64,000 nt of DNA. It comes from Leptodactylus fallax (Eukaryota > Chordata > Amphibia > Anura > Leptodactylidae). Under the pieces are notes generated by a model. That model was not told the DNA's origin and searched no databases. It saw nothing but the letters and a program-made list of their open reading frames with translations. Both the position numbers and the translations under genes were made by a program. The stretch spans positions 1,550,501-1,614,500 of the forward strand of contig CAMRHE010000169.1 in the NCBI GenBank assembly GCA_947044405.1, in the 5' to 3' direction. This document shows, in pieces, positions 33,395 through 44,260 of this stretch (position 1 is the stretch's first letter; every line of letters starts with the position of its first letter).

Positions 33395-33600
33395 GAAAGA
33401 AGGGATAAGCCACTGTCAGACACCTCTGGTGGGCGACTGTTCATCTGGCTTGACAACAAAAGATAGTGCATATTGAAATTCAACATGCTTAATCCTTTGT
33501 TCCCCTGCCATATGCTAAATGGATATTAGCGGGGCATGTCATACATATATGGTGGTCTTGCCAAAATCGATTGGTTCAGTCAACCTAATTCTAGGAGAAA
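33395..33600. repeat. Dispersed repeat shared with 55440-56020
   Basis: Blocks GATAAGCCACTGTCAGACACC, GACAACAAAAGAT and GGTGGTCTTGCCAAAATCGATTGG (each diverged) recur at 55518-55590 and 55970-56000. The class is unknown. Confidence 0.55.
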
Positions 33601-34045
33601 CAAAGCCAACTATATCTAATTTTATATTTTTATATACAGAGCTAAACTAACAGATCTGCACATTTAAACTGATGTTAACACCACAGGCAAGGCTATAGGA
33701 AGTGCAGAGGTAGTAGTTACAACTAGACAATGGTAGTTGAGGGGGCCCAGAAGCAACTCTGCCACATAATAAGGCATTAACACTATAATTACATATGGTA
33801 GGTTGGGGTCCTGTTACAGATTATGACCCAGCTTCAAGTTATGTCTTTGGTGAAAATTGTAACATATACACTTAGTTGTTTATATATATGTAAAATACAC
33901 TTCACTCAGCAAACATACCATCATCATCTGCACAGCATTTATCCTTCAAGATGAATGTACGTCTATTGCAGCAGAGACATCATCAATGTTTCACCGAATC
34001 AGCAATATATTTCTTAAACTTACTTTATTGAGAATGTATGACAAT

Positions 34046-34140
34046 TAGAGATGAGCGAATTTTTCAAAAATTCGATTCGACCGATTCTCTGATGTTTCCA
34101 AAACAATTCGATTCGATCCAAATTAATTAGCAGCGAATCA
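34046..34140 (+). mobile_element. hAT MITE end (TAGAGATGAGCGAA)
   Basis: TAGAGATGAGCGAATTTTTC at 34046 and following AATTCGATTCGA match the left part of the 13498-14021 MITE. The matching right end was not found, so this is a fragment or a longer relative. Confidence 0.7.
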
Positions 34141-34577
34141 CGTTAACTCCTTCCCGACATCTAATAGTAAGGTGCTGCCGGGAAGGACTTCCCGCAAACC
34201 ACGGCGGAAGCATGTTAAGAGTAAGACTAGGGGATTCACATGAGAGGCACCTTGGCCCATTACAGATGACAGGGCATCTCACCTATTGCCCAATGAAATA
34301 TAAAATACCATGCAGGTGCTGCGGTTGTAAAGCTCAGCACTGAAGCCAGGTGTATGTCCCAGGCGTCATTTCATTGCTGAGCATGAGCCAGGAGCTCAGT
34401 GATGCATCTCAGCTCAGTTTAGTGCTAAGCTTAATGGGCATGTGCACCACTCACCCCTGAGGCCACTGGTAATGATGTGCCACTGAGCTAGGGGCCCACC
34501 TCTAACGAGGCGAAGTGTGGCGGCCCCCGACTATCCGTTGCTGTCTGGGGGGGCGGCATTTTTACTAATTATTTACC

Positions 34578-34654
34578 GTAAGCCAGCCCAGGACAGGCCG
34601 CTTTAAAAAAAAACAAAAACAAAGCTGAGTGGGACCTGTCCTGGGCTGGCTTAC
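34578..34654. repeat. Perfect 20-bp-arm hairpin
   Basis: GTAAGCCAGCCCAGGACAGG (34578-34597) is exactly complementary to 34635-34654. The 37-nt loop contains an A-rich tract. Confidence 0.95.
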
Positions 34655-34781
34655 GAGACGTCAGCATCTCAGTGGACGATGCTGAGATGTAGACGTTGCA
34701 GACAAGAAGAGGAGGTGGCGGCTCCATCAAGGGATCGCAGGTAGGTGACAATAACTTTTTTTTTTTTTTTTATAAATAGGC

Positions 34782-34824
34782 CGTTACCTGCTGGAGTAAC
34801 CCCAGCAGGTAACAGCCTATTTAC
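34782..34824. repeat. Hairpin around CCAGCAGGTAAC
   Basis: TAAATAGGC(C)GTTACCTGCTGG pairs with CCAGCAGGTAAC(A)GCCTATTTA, one mismatch, with a short loop (AGTAACC). Confidence 0.9.
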
Positions 34825-34955
34825 TTACCTACCCCCACGCATGCTCGTGGCCGCCTCTGCTTTCCCTTCTGCTATGGGACACAGAAGGGGAAACGGAGGC
34901 GGATGTGAGCAGGAGCAGGGATCGGTAAGTGAGGCCGCGGGCCTCAAATACTACT

Positions 34956-34999
34956 ATTATTATACTCTGGGGTCTTTTCAGACCCCAGAGTATAATAAT
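34956..34999. repeat. Perfect palindrome with 4-nt loop
   Basis: Arm ATTATTATACTCTGGGGTCT (34956-34975), loop TTTC, and the exact complementary arm 34980-34999. The element and its GAGGCCCAGGGGAGG flank reappear, inverted, in the hAT-like element at 4707-4767. Confidence 0.96.
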
Positions 35000-35533
35000 T
35001 AGAGGCCCAGGGGAGGTGAGGGAACATAAAAACCAATGTTACTCACCTCTTCTGCGATCAGTGTTACCCCCAGCAGGCTTCGGCCCTCTGGTGACGTCAT
35101 CAGGTCACAACTCCGGCCTGATCCACATGACGTGGTTGCGCAATTAAACAGGGCCGAAAGCTGCAGGGAGTGAGACCCCCATGAGTCTGAAAATTGGGTT
35201 TCCCCCCCCCATCCCCGGATGGGAATTCAGCCTGACCGCAGCCAGGCTGAATATAGGTGTGTCGCTTGGTGGATGGACAAACCCGCGTAGCTCTCATTCA
35301 CTTCAATGGGAGTGCCAAAGATAGCCGAAGTACAGTACTCAGTTATCTGCGGGGCTCCTATTATAGAGAATGGGGGCCACGTTATTGATTATAGGTCCTT
35401 CTGATGGGGACCTGACATGGCTGGTTCCCCCGGACACTCATTGGGGCCCTTATATGGTTTGTTTTCTGCTCGCCCCCTACTCACAGCCTTTAGCTACTAC
35501 TCCCCCCCCTTTTTTTTCTCCTCTTTCTCTCCT

Positions 35534-35572
<39 letters not shown>

Positions 35573-35637
35573 CCTTTCGTGCCTTTCTCTAGTTCTCCTT
35601 TCTTCTACATTCACTCTTTCCTCCTTTTCTTTTTCTT
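35000..35637. other. Mixed GC-rich repeat and pyrimidine tract
   Basis: A (CT)n tract covers about 35539-35568 within a longer C/T-rich stretch (35500-35640). GCTTGGTGGATGGA near 35256 is inverted at 35840-35853, so the retroposon end in between probably interrupted a palindromic repeat. No gene was recognised. Confidence 0.5.
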
Positions 35638-35639
35638 AA

Positions 35640-35817
35640 TATCTCTGTAACCTTGTTGGCTGGGTCCATCTGGGGGTCTCCTCAGGTTGCTCCGGCCTGC
35701 TTTGTTTTGTTTGCATGTTTGTATTTTTTTTTTTTGTACTATTGGGCTGTTTCATACCTTGTTGTATTGTTATAAAACTGCAATAAAAATTTGAATTGAA
35801 AAAAAAAAAAAAAAAAA
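35640..35817 (+). repeat. Poly(A)-tailed non-LTR retroposon 3' end
   Basis: AATAAA (35782-35787) is followed 12 bp later by a run of 19 A residues (35799-35817). This is the expected end of a LINE/L1-like or processed retroposon. No coding sequence is attached, and no flanking target duplication was found. Confidence 0.6.
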
Positions 35818-35899
35818 GAATAAGGGCCATGTGGGCTCGTCCATCCACCAAGCAGAAGATGTGTGAAGTTACTTTCATTGTTAATGCCGTGTTGTTGAT

Positions 35900-36836
35900 C
35901 TGATACTGAAGTAATGCAGTAAGAAGAATTCAAGGACATATTTCCAGTCCCCCCTCTCCTATCCTTTCGGCAACCACCAAACCTACGGCGTATTATTGTC
36001 CGGAGTGCCCTGAAGGCCCCAACTGAAAATGGCACCTCACCTTGCCTGCAAAACAGGTGCATGACCTGCAGGCACATCCACACCGCTGAGAGTGTACTTG
36101 TCCCACAGTCACAACAGGTGCACAGAATTAGGGGGACATTTTCCTGCAGGTGTTTCAATGTGGTGTATCTCATAATGTGTGTGCAATGTCCCACCACAGA
36201 CCTCTATGTGGGGGAAACAGGGCAGAGACTTAGTCAGTGCATGAACTCACACAGATTTACCATTAATAACAGCAGAACAGACCTCCCAGTGGCCGCACAT
36301 TTCTCCGGAGAAGACCACTCTATTGAAGATTTGAGGGTTGTGGTTTTAATGGGACATTTTAAGACGCAGAGGGAGAGGAAAGAATGGGAATATAAGTTAA
36401 TGCAAAAATTTCAAACTCTGCAATTTGAGCTTAATATTCATGCCAGTCTCATGTCACACTATGTATGAACTGTGAGGGTCACAAATCACCACATGATTGC
36501 AAACAGATAGCAAGAATTAGTGATCCCTCTGTCACGGCCCACAAGTTTCCAGATTGGTTATTTTTTTACCTATTGTAAATAACTTCCCTACTTATATTGC
36601 ATTTTGTTTTTTGTTTTTTTAAGGATTCTAAGATCCTTTGAAGGTCCATGTCTTTAAGGCATAAAAAATCTGTGAATTTCAGTTTCTTGTATAACACCAT
36701 GTCTGATGAAGGGAGCTAGTACTCCTGAAAGCTTACCATCAAATATACTCAGTTAGCCTCTAAAAGGCTGATTTCTTCACTTTTCCACTACTTTCTATGG
36801 CTAACACGGTACAATATTATACTACTATACATCAGG
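35900..36836 (+). mobile_element. Penelope-like element, 3' part
   Basis: This holds a coding fragment with a GIY-YIG domain (35923-36471) and a 3' part with TGATGAAGGGAGCTAGTACT near 36702 and CCTGAAAGCTTACC, a configuration typical of Penelope-like retroelement ends. The reverse transcriptase part is absent, so the copy is 5'-truncated. The right edge near ATGGCTAACACGGTACAA is approximate. Confidence 0.8.
35923..36471 (+). pseudogene. GIY-YIG endonuclease domain of a Penelope-like element
   Basis: The open frame has no ATG at its upstream edge, as expected for truncation; a TAA lies at 35920. It runs about 182 codons. FRQPPNLRRIIVRSAL (near 35965) matches the linker that precedes the endonuclease in this group. 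A Cys/His cluster CLQNRCMTCRHIH follows (about 36046), then the GIY-YIG core VVYLIMCVQC...LYVGETGQ (about 36160-36230) and the helix with the conserved Glu (RKEWEYKLMQKF). The usual Arg in the RMNxHR motif is Cys here (TGC at 36238-36240), which would fit CpG decay. In active elements this domain nicks target DNA. This copy is probably inactive. Confidence 0.82.
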
Positions 36837-38809
36837 GAGTAACACAATACTAATATACTTGAGTCATACAGAAGTCCTGACTTGGGAATCGACATCAGCC
36901 ATGTTGCAAAGACTAGGTGACTGGCACTTTGTTGACATTCAAGCTCGGAGTGTGGTAACAATTGCCTCCCTGTACAGTTTTGGAGAAAACCTTGACAAAA
37001 AAGGTATAGAAGCTCAACAAGAACCGTATCAGAAGGAAAGAGCATAGTAAAAAAAATGGGAACCTTTATTATGAAATGTTGCAGAAATAAAGAAATCAAT
37101 ATTAAATTTAAAAAGTAAAAGATGTAATCCACATAATTTTTACCAAAAAAGTAAAACATTGAGTCCTGCAGTTTAAGTTCATCTAGAAAAATGGTCACAG
37201 GAAGACGCTGATTAGGATTCATTCTGGACCGCTCTGTGCGTCACCATGTATGTTAAGTAGTCAGATATCACTTTGGTAACAGAACAAGAATTTTGTGATT
37301 GGCCATCTGTTTTAATTAGCTACTTTCTAAACTGGAGACAGGTGCAGAGCATTGTAGTGCCACTGCTGTACTTGCACTCGCTGTCAGCACCCCACTGTCA
37401 CACTTTAATAGGATAGAATACTGTAAATTCCAGGATCCTTTCTTCCTAAAGATCTGAATGTCAGAATGCTCGGATTTACTGGGGTGGAAAATATTCCAGG
37501 GGTTCTGGAATTTCTGCAGGTGTGAAAGATCCCTTTTAGTGCAGATCCCATTCTAGTTTAGAATGTGACACCCAACATGTAAGCATGACTTCATTGTCTA
37601 TATGAGTGACATGCATAGACCATCAGTGAAGGGAAGAAGTCCATCCACACACACAGGGTTTTCATGCAGAAAATTCAGTTGTATACCCATTATGCCCCAC
37701 ACCCTGAATATAAACTGCATTCACTTTGTGATGACTTGAACTGCTTCTTTGGCCTAAAAAATTCCTTGTAGTAACAGAATGTACTTAGGAAGTGTTAGTT
37801 AGCTAGGTTTATAGTGTATATCCACTAATATTAAACGGTTCTATACGATAGATATGTGTACTGTATATCCTATGCCTTGGAATAAAATGAAAAAAATGTA
37901 AGTGCAGTCTAGATGAACCATGTGTTTTTTTCTGCCAATCTTCTATGTTTACTATGTTTCCATGTAAGACACATAAGCCTTATATGTATACTATAAAGCA
38001 AATATGTCAAAAGGATTTCCAGGATTAAAAAAAAAATCTTCCAATGCCTCTACTTTAGTGGTCTCTACCGGTATTATTGACCTGCAGTGCTCATGTATTG
38101 TATCTGTGCCAGTAAGTTCATGCCAATGAGCACCCTCAGTGGTAAAGTCTGCAAGTGTGGCCCAAGACCACTGAGGCCAGTGCTTGGCTGCAGCAGTCAT
38201 GTGGACATGTATGGTACATTAGTACTGTATGACATGTTCAGATTTTAGGGATCACAGGAGCAGTAGAACATATTTCTGTATTTTACCACATTTCCTGCTT
38301 TTATTACATTTTTATACACTGTATTTGGCATTAGGCAAAAATCAACTCAGGACTCAGTCACAGGTACACAATCGTCCATTCTTTTTCACAGGCCTGTAGA
38401 CTTTCATTGGCTTGCTGCATCCATGATGCATTAACATCAGTGAATAAAAGGACCTGCTTCTGTCATTTTTTGTGGACCTACGGTCAGCAAAAAGATGTCT
38501 GAATGAGGACATTGAAATTAATGTGTACCTATGACACCCTCAAAAAATGCACGTGAAAATGCATGTACATGAAATGCAGACATGTGAATAAGGCCTCATA
38601 CTGTAATTGTGTAGACCAGCAATAACCTGCAGCCCACCAGCTGTTGTGAAACTACAAATCTCAGCATGCGTTGAGGGTTGAAGGCTGTCAGAGCACATTA
38701 AGATTTTAGGCATAAACAATGGGGTACATAACACAATAAGTTTGTTTTTTCTAAGGTGCCCATTGCATGTAAAGCAATGACACCTCCAAACTTAAAATAA
38801 AATACCTGT
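36837..38809. other. AT-rich stretch without recognised gene
   Basis: A degraded L2-like tail (AGATGAACCATGTG...TTTCCATG) lies at 37910-37965. A TTAA-type MITE fragment may lie around 38015-38210. Nothing else was recognised. Confidence 0.5.
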
Positions 38810-38812
38810 TAA

Positions 38813-39136
38813 GGTTGGGGCCCCACGTGGCGGAAAGGTTGTGGAAAAAAAAACACGGCGTTTTACACTTACAGTGTTTTACATTCTAGCGAATCCCATC
38901 CCCACTTTGCAGTAAAATACGCACAGTGGATACGCTGCGATTTCCAAAACTTTTGCGGTTTTGGAAATCGCAGCATGTCAATTATACCTACGGAAACGCT
39001 GGCAGTTTCCCTATAGGTATAATTGAAGAAGAAAGTCTGCAGAGGAAACCTCTGTGAACTTTCTGTGAAATGCATTGCTGTCGCGTTTTTTCCCACAGCA
39101 CTTTTTTGCTGCGGGACACCACGTCGGGCCTTAGCC
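38813..39136 (+). mobile_element. Harbinger-like MITE, copy 5 (TAA target duplication)
   Basis: GGTTGGGGCCCCACGTGGCG at the left and CACGTCGGGCCTTAGCC at the right, with TAA at 38810-38812 and 39137-39139. The full interior is preserved, including AACGCTGGCAGTTTCCC and GCAGAGGAAACCTCTGTG. Confidence 0.87.
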
Positions 39137-39527
39137 TAAAGGTTAACTCAAGGTATATTTTGACTTTGATTTTTTTAACTAATGGTCTCGCCATTGCTGG
39201 CAAACTGTTGTATCTGGCTGGCAACCTCTGTGGGAGCTGCAATAGATAGATAGAAAACATCATCCAACTTTACCAGAAATACAGTAGATTGCGTTAAGAA
39301 TAAGCTAAACAGACCTTTGAACCCCTTGACAGATAAACATGATTCTTTGACTAATCTTCACATGGAGGATTTTAGAGCAGATTTTTAGACAGATTCTGAC
39401 TCAAAATCCGCTTCAAATTCCATCTGAAATCTGACTCCCATTTGTTTTAAAGGGAGGCAGAGGCAGACTATTTTTGCTAGCTATTTTTTTCTGCTAGCAG
39501 AAAATAGAAGTGTCTTGCTCATTCTTA

Positions 39528-39726
39528 GGCTGAGGCCCCACGTTGCAGAAACGCAGCTTTTTTTGTTGCACATTTTGCTGCGGTTTTTGAACCAAAGTCA
39601 GGAGTGGATTGAGCAGAAAGTAGAATTATGAGTACTTCCTATATATTTCCCATTCCTTTTGCAGCCATTCTTGTCTTTGGCTCAAAAAAAAAAAAAAATC
39701 AGAGAAAGGTGCACCATAAAAAAGCC
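39528..39726 (-). mobile_element. Foldback Harbinger-like MITE, second family, one end lost
   Basis: It starts GGCTGAGGCCCCACGTTGCA and shares AACGCAGCTTTTTTTGTTGC and the central GGGAAATATATAGGAAGT-type block (inverted) with the copy at 51601-51818. The right arm is truncated near 39726. Confidence 0.7.
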
Positions 39727-39744
39727 TTAGTCTATAAGCCCAAT

Positions 39745-40035
39745 GTTACAAAAATTCAGCATTTTACAGTACCTGCAAAGTGGATGGGATTCTGGCTAAT
39801 CTCATCCACACATTGCAGAAAAAAATCTGCAGCAGAAAAGCTGGGTTTTCAAAAAAGCCTGCATTTTGAAAATAACAGCATGTCAATTATACCTGTGGAA
39901 ACGCCGGCAGTTTACATATAGGATAATAGGGGCAAAAAGACTGCAGAGGAAAACTCTGCGAAATCACAATGAAAAATGCTGCAGGAAAAAAAGGTGATGC
40001 GTTTCTAATGCGTTTTTTTTTCTGCAGCATTTTTT
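39745..40035 (+). mobile_element. Harbinger-like MITE, copy 6, left end lost
   Basis: From TTTTACAGTACCTGCAAAGT to GCATTTTTTTCTTA it follows the family's order (GTGGATGGGATTC, AACGCCGGCAGTTT, GCAGAGGAAAACTCTGCG). No intact ends or target duplication are visible. Confidence 0.7.
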
Positions 40036-40106
40036 TCTTAATAAAATAAGTATACTCTAGGTGTAAAAGTCTACAGTTTATGGCCTCATTCACACATCCA
40101 TTTTTA

Positions 40107-40391
40107 GGCTGGGGCCCCATATGGCGTAAATGCCACGGGAAAAAAAAACTCAGCGTTTTACAGTCACAGCAAAGTGGATGGGAATCTAGTAAATCCAATC
40201 CCCACTTTGCAGTAAAATACATGCAGCGGACACACCGGCAGTTTCCCTATAGGTAAAATTTAAGCAGAAAGTCCACAGAGAAAGCCTCTGTGAACTTTCT
40301 GTGAAAATCACTGCATTAAAAACTGTGATGTGTTGCCGTGGTTTTTCCCACGGTGCTTTTTTACTGCGGGACGCCATGTGGGGCCTTAGCC
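40107..40391 (+). mobile_element. Harbinger-like MITE, copy 7 (TTA target duplication)
   Basis: It starts GGCTGGGGCCCCATATGGCG, ends GCCATGTGGGGCCTTAGCC, and TTA flanks it at 40104-40106 and 40392-40394. An internal deletion removes the TTTCCAAAA palindrome. Confidence 0.87.
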
Positions 40392-40394
40392 TTA

Positions 40395-43194
40395 GTGATA
40401 ACATCCACTGCTAATCATGGACAGCCACTGATCCGATCCTGATCATTTTTGGGTTGTGTGCTGTCTATGGTTGATTCATTTTTTTCTGTCCCTAAAAACA
40501 GTTCACCTTTGTTTCAATGTGCAGTACTTTTCTATGTCTTTGCTGTCTGTGACTTAAATGGGCATACATGGCCTGGAAAACAGACAGAAATAGAGCTTGC
40601 AGACGTCTGCATATGGGTGCACATGACGATTAATATGGACATAACACATCCGCTGATAACGAACATGTGAATAAGCCCTTGGTCTGTGAAACTTTCTGAT
40701 ATCAGACTGCTCATTTCTCATGAAGATGCCCTCCCAATAATCTAGATCAATCCTGATCATGAAAGGAGCACTCCTCATAATGAAAAAGTAATACGAAAAT
40801 AATATGCATGCCATTTCCAATTATGCCATTTTAAGGATACCTCTATTACTGCTCTTACTGTAGATGTGTATGAAAGCAGTTTATAAAATAGTATAATCTG
40901 TGCCATCATGATAGTTGAGACACAGGACAGAATGGTCCCTGATGTCCTTACAGTAGCTACAGAGGATCAGGCCTCACTTCCCTTTTTAACTGAGGTGTGA
41001 AATACGGAGACCTTTAAAGCAAGATCTCTATACCCTTAAGGCAGGAAAAATAGACCTTGACAAAAGCTGATTACATGCTTGCAAATCACCCAGCTGCTGC
41101 TTTCTTTACTTACCATGGCTTGAAAGAAGATAGTTTTCTCTGTGCAAAGTTTTTTTCATGCTCCATTGGGTTTTCCACTTCTTGATCAATTACATCCATT
41201 GGAGAAGTTACATTAACCCTTAATACCCCAAAGGAATTGGTTCGACACAACATAGAGTTTGAAAGCTAAACTTTAAAGCGAGTTTTTCGTTTAATTTATT
41301 GCAATGTTTTCTTCATACAGTCATTTTTTTTTATTCTTTCTGATCCCCAGCTCTTCAACGGGATGCAATTTTATACAATATTCAAGAATTAAACACCTTT
41401 GAAAGCACTGCAGCCTATCCGTACTGTTGTTCTATTGCATGCTGATAATGTATAATATCAGGGTCTAAGTGGGGTGTATTAAAAGGTTTATCCAGTGGGA
41501 AACTATTGTGTAAATCATGCTCACAATGAGTTAAAAAATAAAGGAAGCTATACCATTAATCCTCACTGCTCCTGTTTTAATGCTTGCTAGGTCTCCATTG
41601 GTCTTTAGTTTGTGGGTATGTCAGGTAATGCTTGCCCAACCAGTCACTGGCCACATGGGTGACCCACCTCGCTTCTAGGGCAGACCATCCATACATATGC
41701 CAGTATTTTTTTTACACCTGTGTATGGAGCCATTTGGTGGCACAATAGAGCCACTATGTACTTCCACGGAAGCTCTATACAAAATCTCTTTAAAATTGAG
41801 CTATAGTGTACGTCTGAGCTCTTTAGTAGATGTTAGGCAAATTACTTTATATGAAAGTGGTCGACACTTTGGGGGTTTCATAATCTACTTTCTGCCTCTT
41901 TCTATCTCTCGGTCATCAAACTTATTCAACCATTTAAACTTGTATACTATCTTATTCAAATCTATAGAAATGTTTGTACAAAAAAGGTTAAATTGTTTAC
42001 TCTGCTCTCTCACATATAATTATTATAGTTGTAAAACCCTATTTTTCTAATACAGTATACCAAAAGAAGTATCTACCCAGTCTCTAAGAACTGCAGGTTA
42101 TTAGCATTTCTTTGGCATACAGTCAATAGGTGATGGGGAATAAGCATGTTAGTCCAGAAAAAGCAGAGGACATGAACTGTCTGAATTAACCCCTGCAGCT
42201 CTGTGCTGAACAGGGGGTCTTTGCAGTCTAAACCTCCCTATGGGGAAGGAGGAGTTAAAAATAAGGAAGCTGAAAGTAAAGATATATTGGAGGTGCAGAC
42301 TGAAAAGGTGAGCTGTACATGTGGTATAAGCATATGACTTGTTCCAAGAGATATTTACAAGGTGCCTGAGAAGGTAATTAGCACCCAAAGCAGGCTGCAG
42401 GAAGTACTTTTGGTCACCTCCAATGAAGAATTTGTAATGAGCTGGAGGGCCTGATTTTCAATGGATGATTTGGCCAGAACAATGGCCCCAAACAGAACAG
42501 AGTAAAAGGCTTACAAATGGTAACCTTAGAGGCAGTGGGCTCTTTTCCCATCAGTTTAAATCAGTTTTCTAGTCGATAACATTTTAAACTTTTACATGAC
42601 AAGCGGGTTTAGTGTAAAAGAAACTTCAGTGAATAATTCAAGGCAGGTATGCAAAACACTTTAGCTGGCATGGAGAAAGGGAATATTCATGAGTAATATT
42701 TCATAGACTGCATGCTTCAGTCCATGAAAGTTTTGCTGGCACAGTAAACATCTTGTCCATCAGCAAATGACATAACATTTGAGCTGGTAATAGACTGCAT
42801 TATCACACATACTCCTGCTTGCTGAATCATGTTCTGGAGCAAGATAATCTGCCATGCAGCATATTGTTCCTGGGGAATTACATAATAGTTTATTATGTCT
42901 CATAAACTCCTACTGAATTGTTATCTTTTATGTCTGCAACTTCTGATTTAGAGACTGACTACACAAAGATAAAAGTATTTGATACAAAAATAACAATTAA
43001 AAGTAAATAAGGAAGAATCAGTTTGCCAGATTTGACCTTCACAATCAAATTAAATTGATTTTAAGGAATTATTGAACTTGAAGAAATTTGCTCTTTTTTA
43101 GACAAAAGTTATTTAAATGTGTCTACATTCCCAGCATCCCTCCCTTCCGCCATGTGTCCTTGCATTGCAAAAACCCTAAAATAAAGATATCTTC
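40395..43194. other. Mostly unassigned AT-rich sequence
   Basis: A TTAA element left end (TTAAAAGGTTTATCCAG) begins at 41479. The stretch 42600-42900 has no repeat hallmarks and is discussed as a possible conserved non-coding element. No gene was recognised. Confidence 0.5.
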
Positions 43195-43477
43195 TTAACC
43201 CTTTAAGGACATGGCCTAAAAACACCTTAAGGCTGCCTTTCTGATGGCTGTGTACATGATTCGGCTCCCCTCTGACCTGGTGGTCAGAGGCTGTTAGGGT
43301 TGCTGGGTCCTACAGGACCCAGATCAGTTCTATAGTTATGGGCAGGAGGCTGTATTCCTCCTGTAACTGGGGCTAAATGTATCAGCCCTAGTTACCGGGG
43401 AAATCAGCCTCCCCCACTAAAAAAATAGTGTTCAGATGCCCCCAAAGGTCTATTATGACCTTATGGGGGCACAATGT

Positions 43478-43481
43478 AAAA

Positions 43482-43521
<40 letters not shown>

Positions 43522-43532
43522 AGGAAAGAAAG
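43478..43532. repeat. (AAAG)n microsatellite
   Basis: About twelve AAAG units with one GG interruption near the right end. Confidence 0.95.
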
Positions 43533-43796
43533 GTAGAAAAGTGAAAAATAAAAATTAAAGTAAAATAATTAAAAAATTAAATAAAATAATATGCCAATAA
43601 CACGCCCTTATCACAGGTTCTAGCCCAGCCCCTGACGACACAATACAAAATAAAATGACCGTAACGGGGAGGAAAAACTATTTTAAAACGTTTTTTTAGT
43701 AGCACTTTGTGCTATTAAAATAGAAAAGAGTGAAAAGTGAAAAACAGACAAGTTTTCCCTCTTCTTTTGTTTATATTTTCCTGGATATAAAAAAAA

Positions 43797-44260
43797 TTAA
43801 AAAAGATGCAAAACAGTGCAGTGCTAAATACTCACTGTTCCCTTGTGCAGCCTTTACTTTGCTTTATTTTAACACTGTTATTTACATGCAGTGTCTCTGT
43901 GGACAAACTACATTTTCCATGATTCATCTGCCTGTTCTCTGTGTTTGCTGCTCACAGGGACTGAGCTTGCAAATGAAACATCACAGCAGCATGTGACCTC
44001 AGATGTGGGAGTGATTTGATACCTGTGATTTCATTGCAGGGGATAGTGGAGTAGGGAGAGATACACAGAGAATGAGAGCAGGCAGATGAATCATGGGAAA
44101 TGTAGTTTGTCCACAGATTAACTGCATGTAAATAAGAAGTGATACAAGGAGCATAAAGTAAAATAAAGACAAGCAAAGGCTGAAGAAGGGAACAGTGAGT
44201 ATTTAGCACTGCTATGGATGTATTTGCAGATAATTTTTGGAAGCTGGATAGCTCCTTTAA
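43797..44260. mobile_element. Foldback element with about 130-bp arms
   Basis: GCAGTGCTAAATACTCACTG on the left (near 43815) pairs with CAGTGAGTATTTAGCACTGC on the right (near 44200). Further pairs are TTATTTACATGCAGT...GTGGACAAACTACATTTTCC with its inverse at 44093-44137, and ATGATTCATCTGCCTG with CAGGCAGATGAATCAT. The right end has TTAA at 44257-44260. The left terminus lacks about 30 bp. Confidence 0.8.

Noticed and set aside
35739..36197. 152-codon minus-strand frame as a gene
   Set aside because: It is antisense to the GIY-YIG frame and runs through the poly(A) tail of a retroposon, so it is a shadow.
36061..36468. A host GIY-YIG nuclease gene such as SLX1
   Set aside because: The linker and Cys/His cluster before the domain and the 3' segment after it fit Penelope-like elements, and the frame is truncated without a start codon.
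7503..40391. A CRISPR-like array formed by repeated blocks
   Set aside because: Repeats are hundreds of bases long, dispersed, in both orientations and with transposon target duplications. The sequence is eukaryotic in character.
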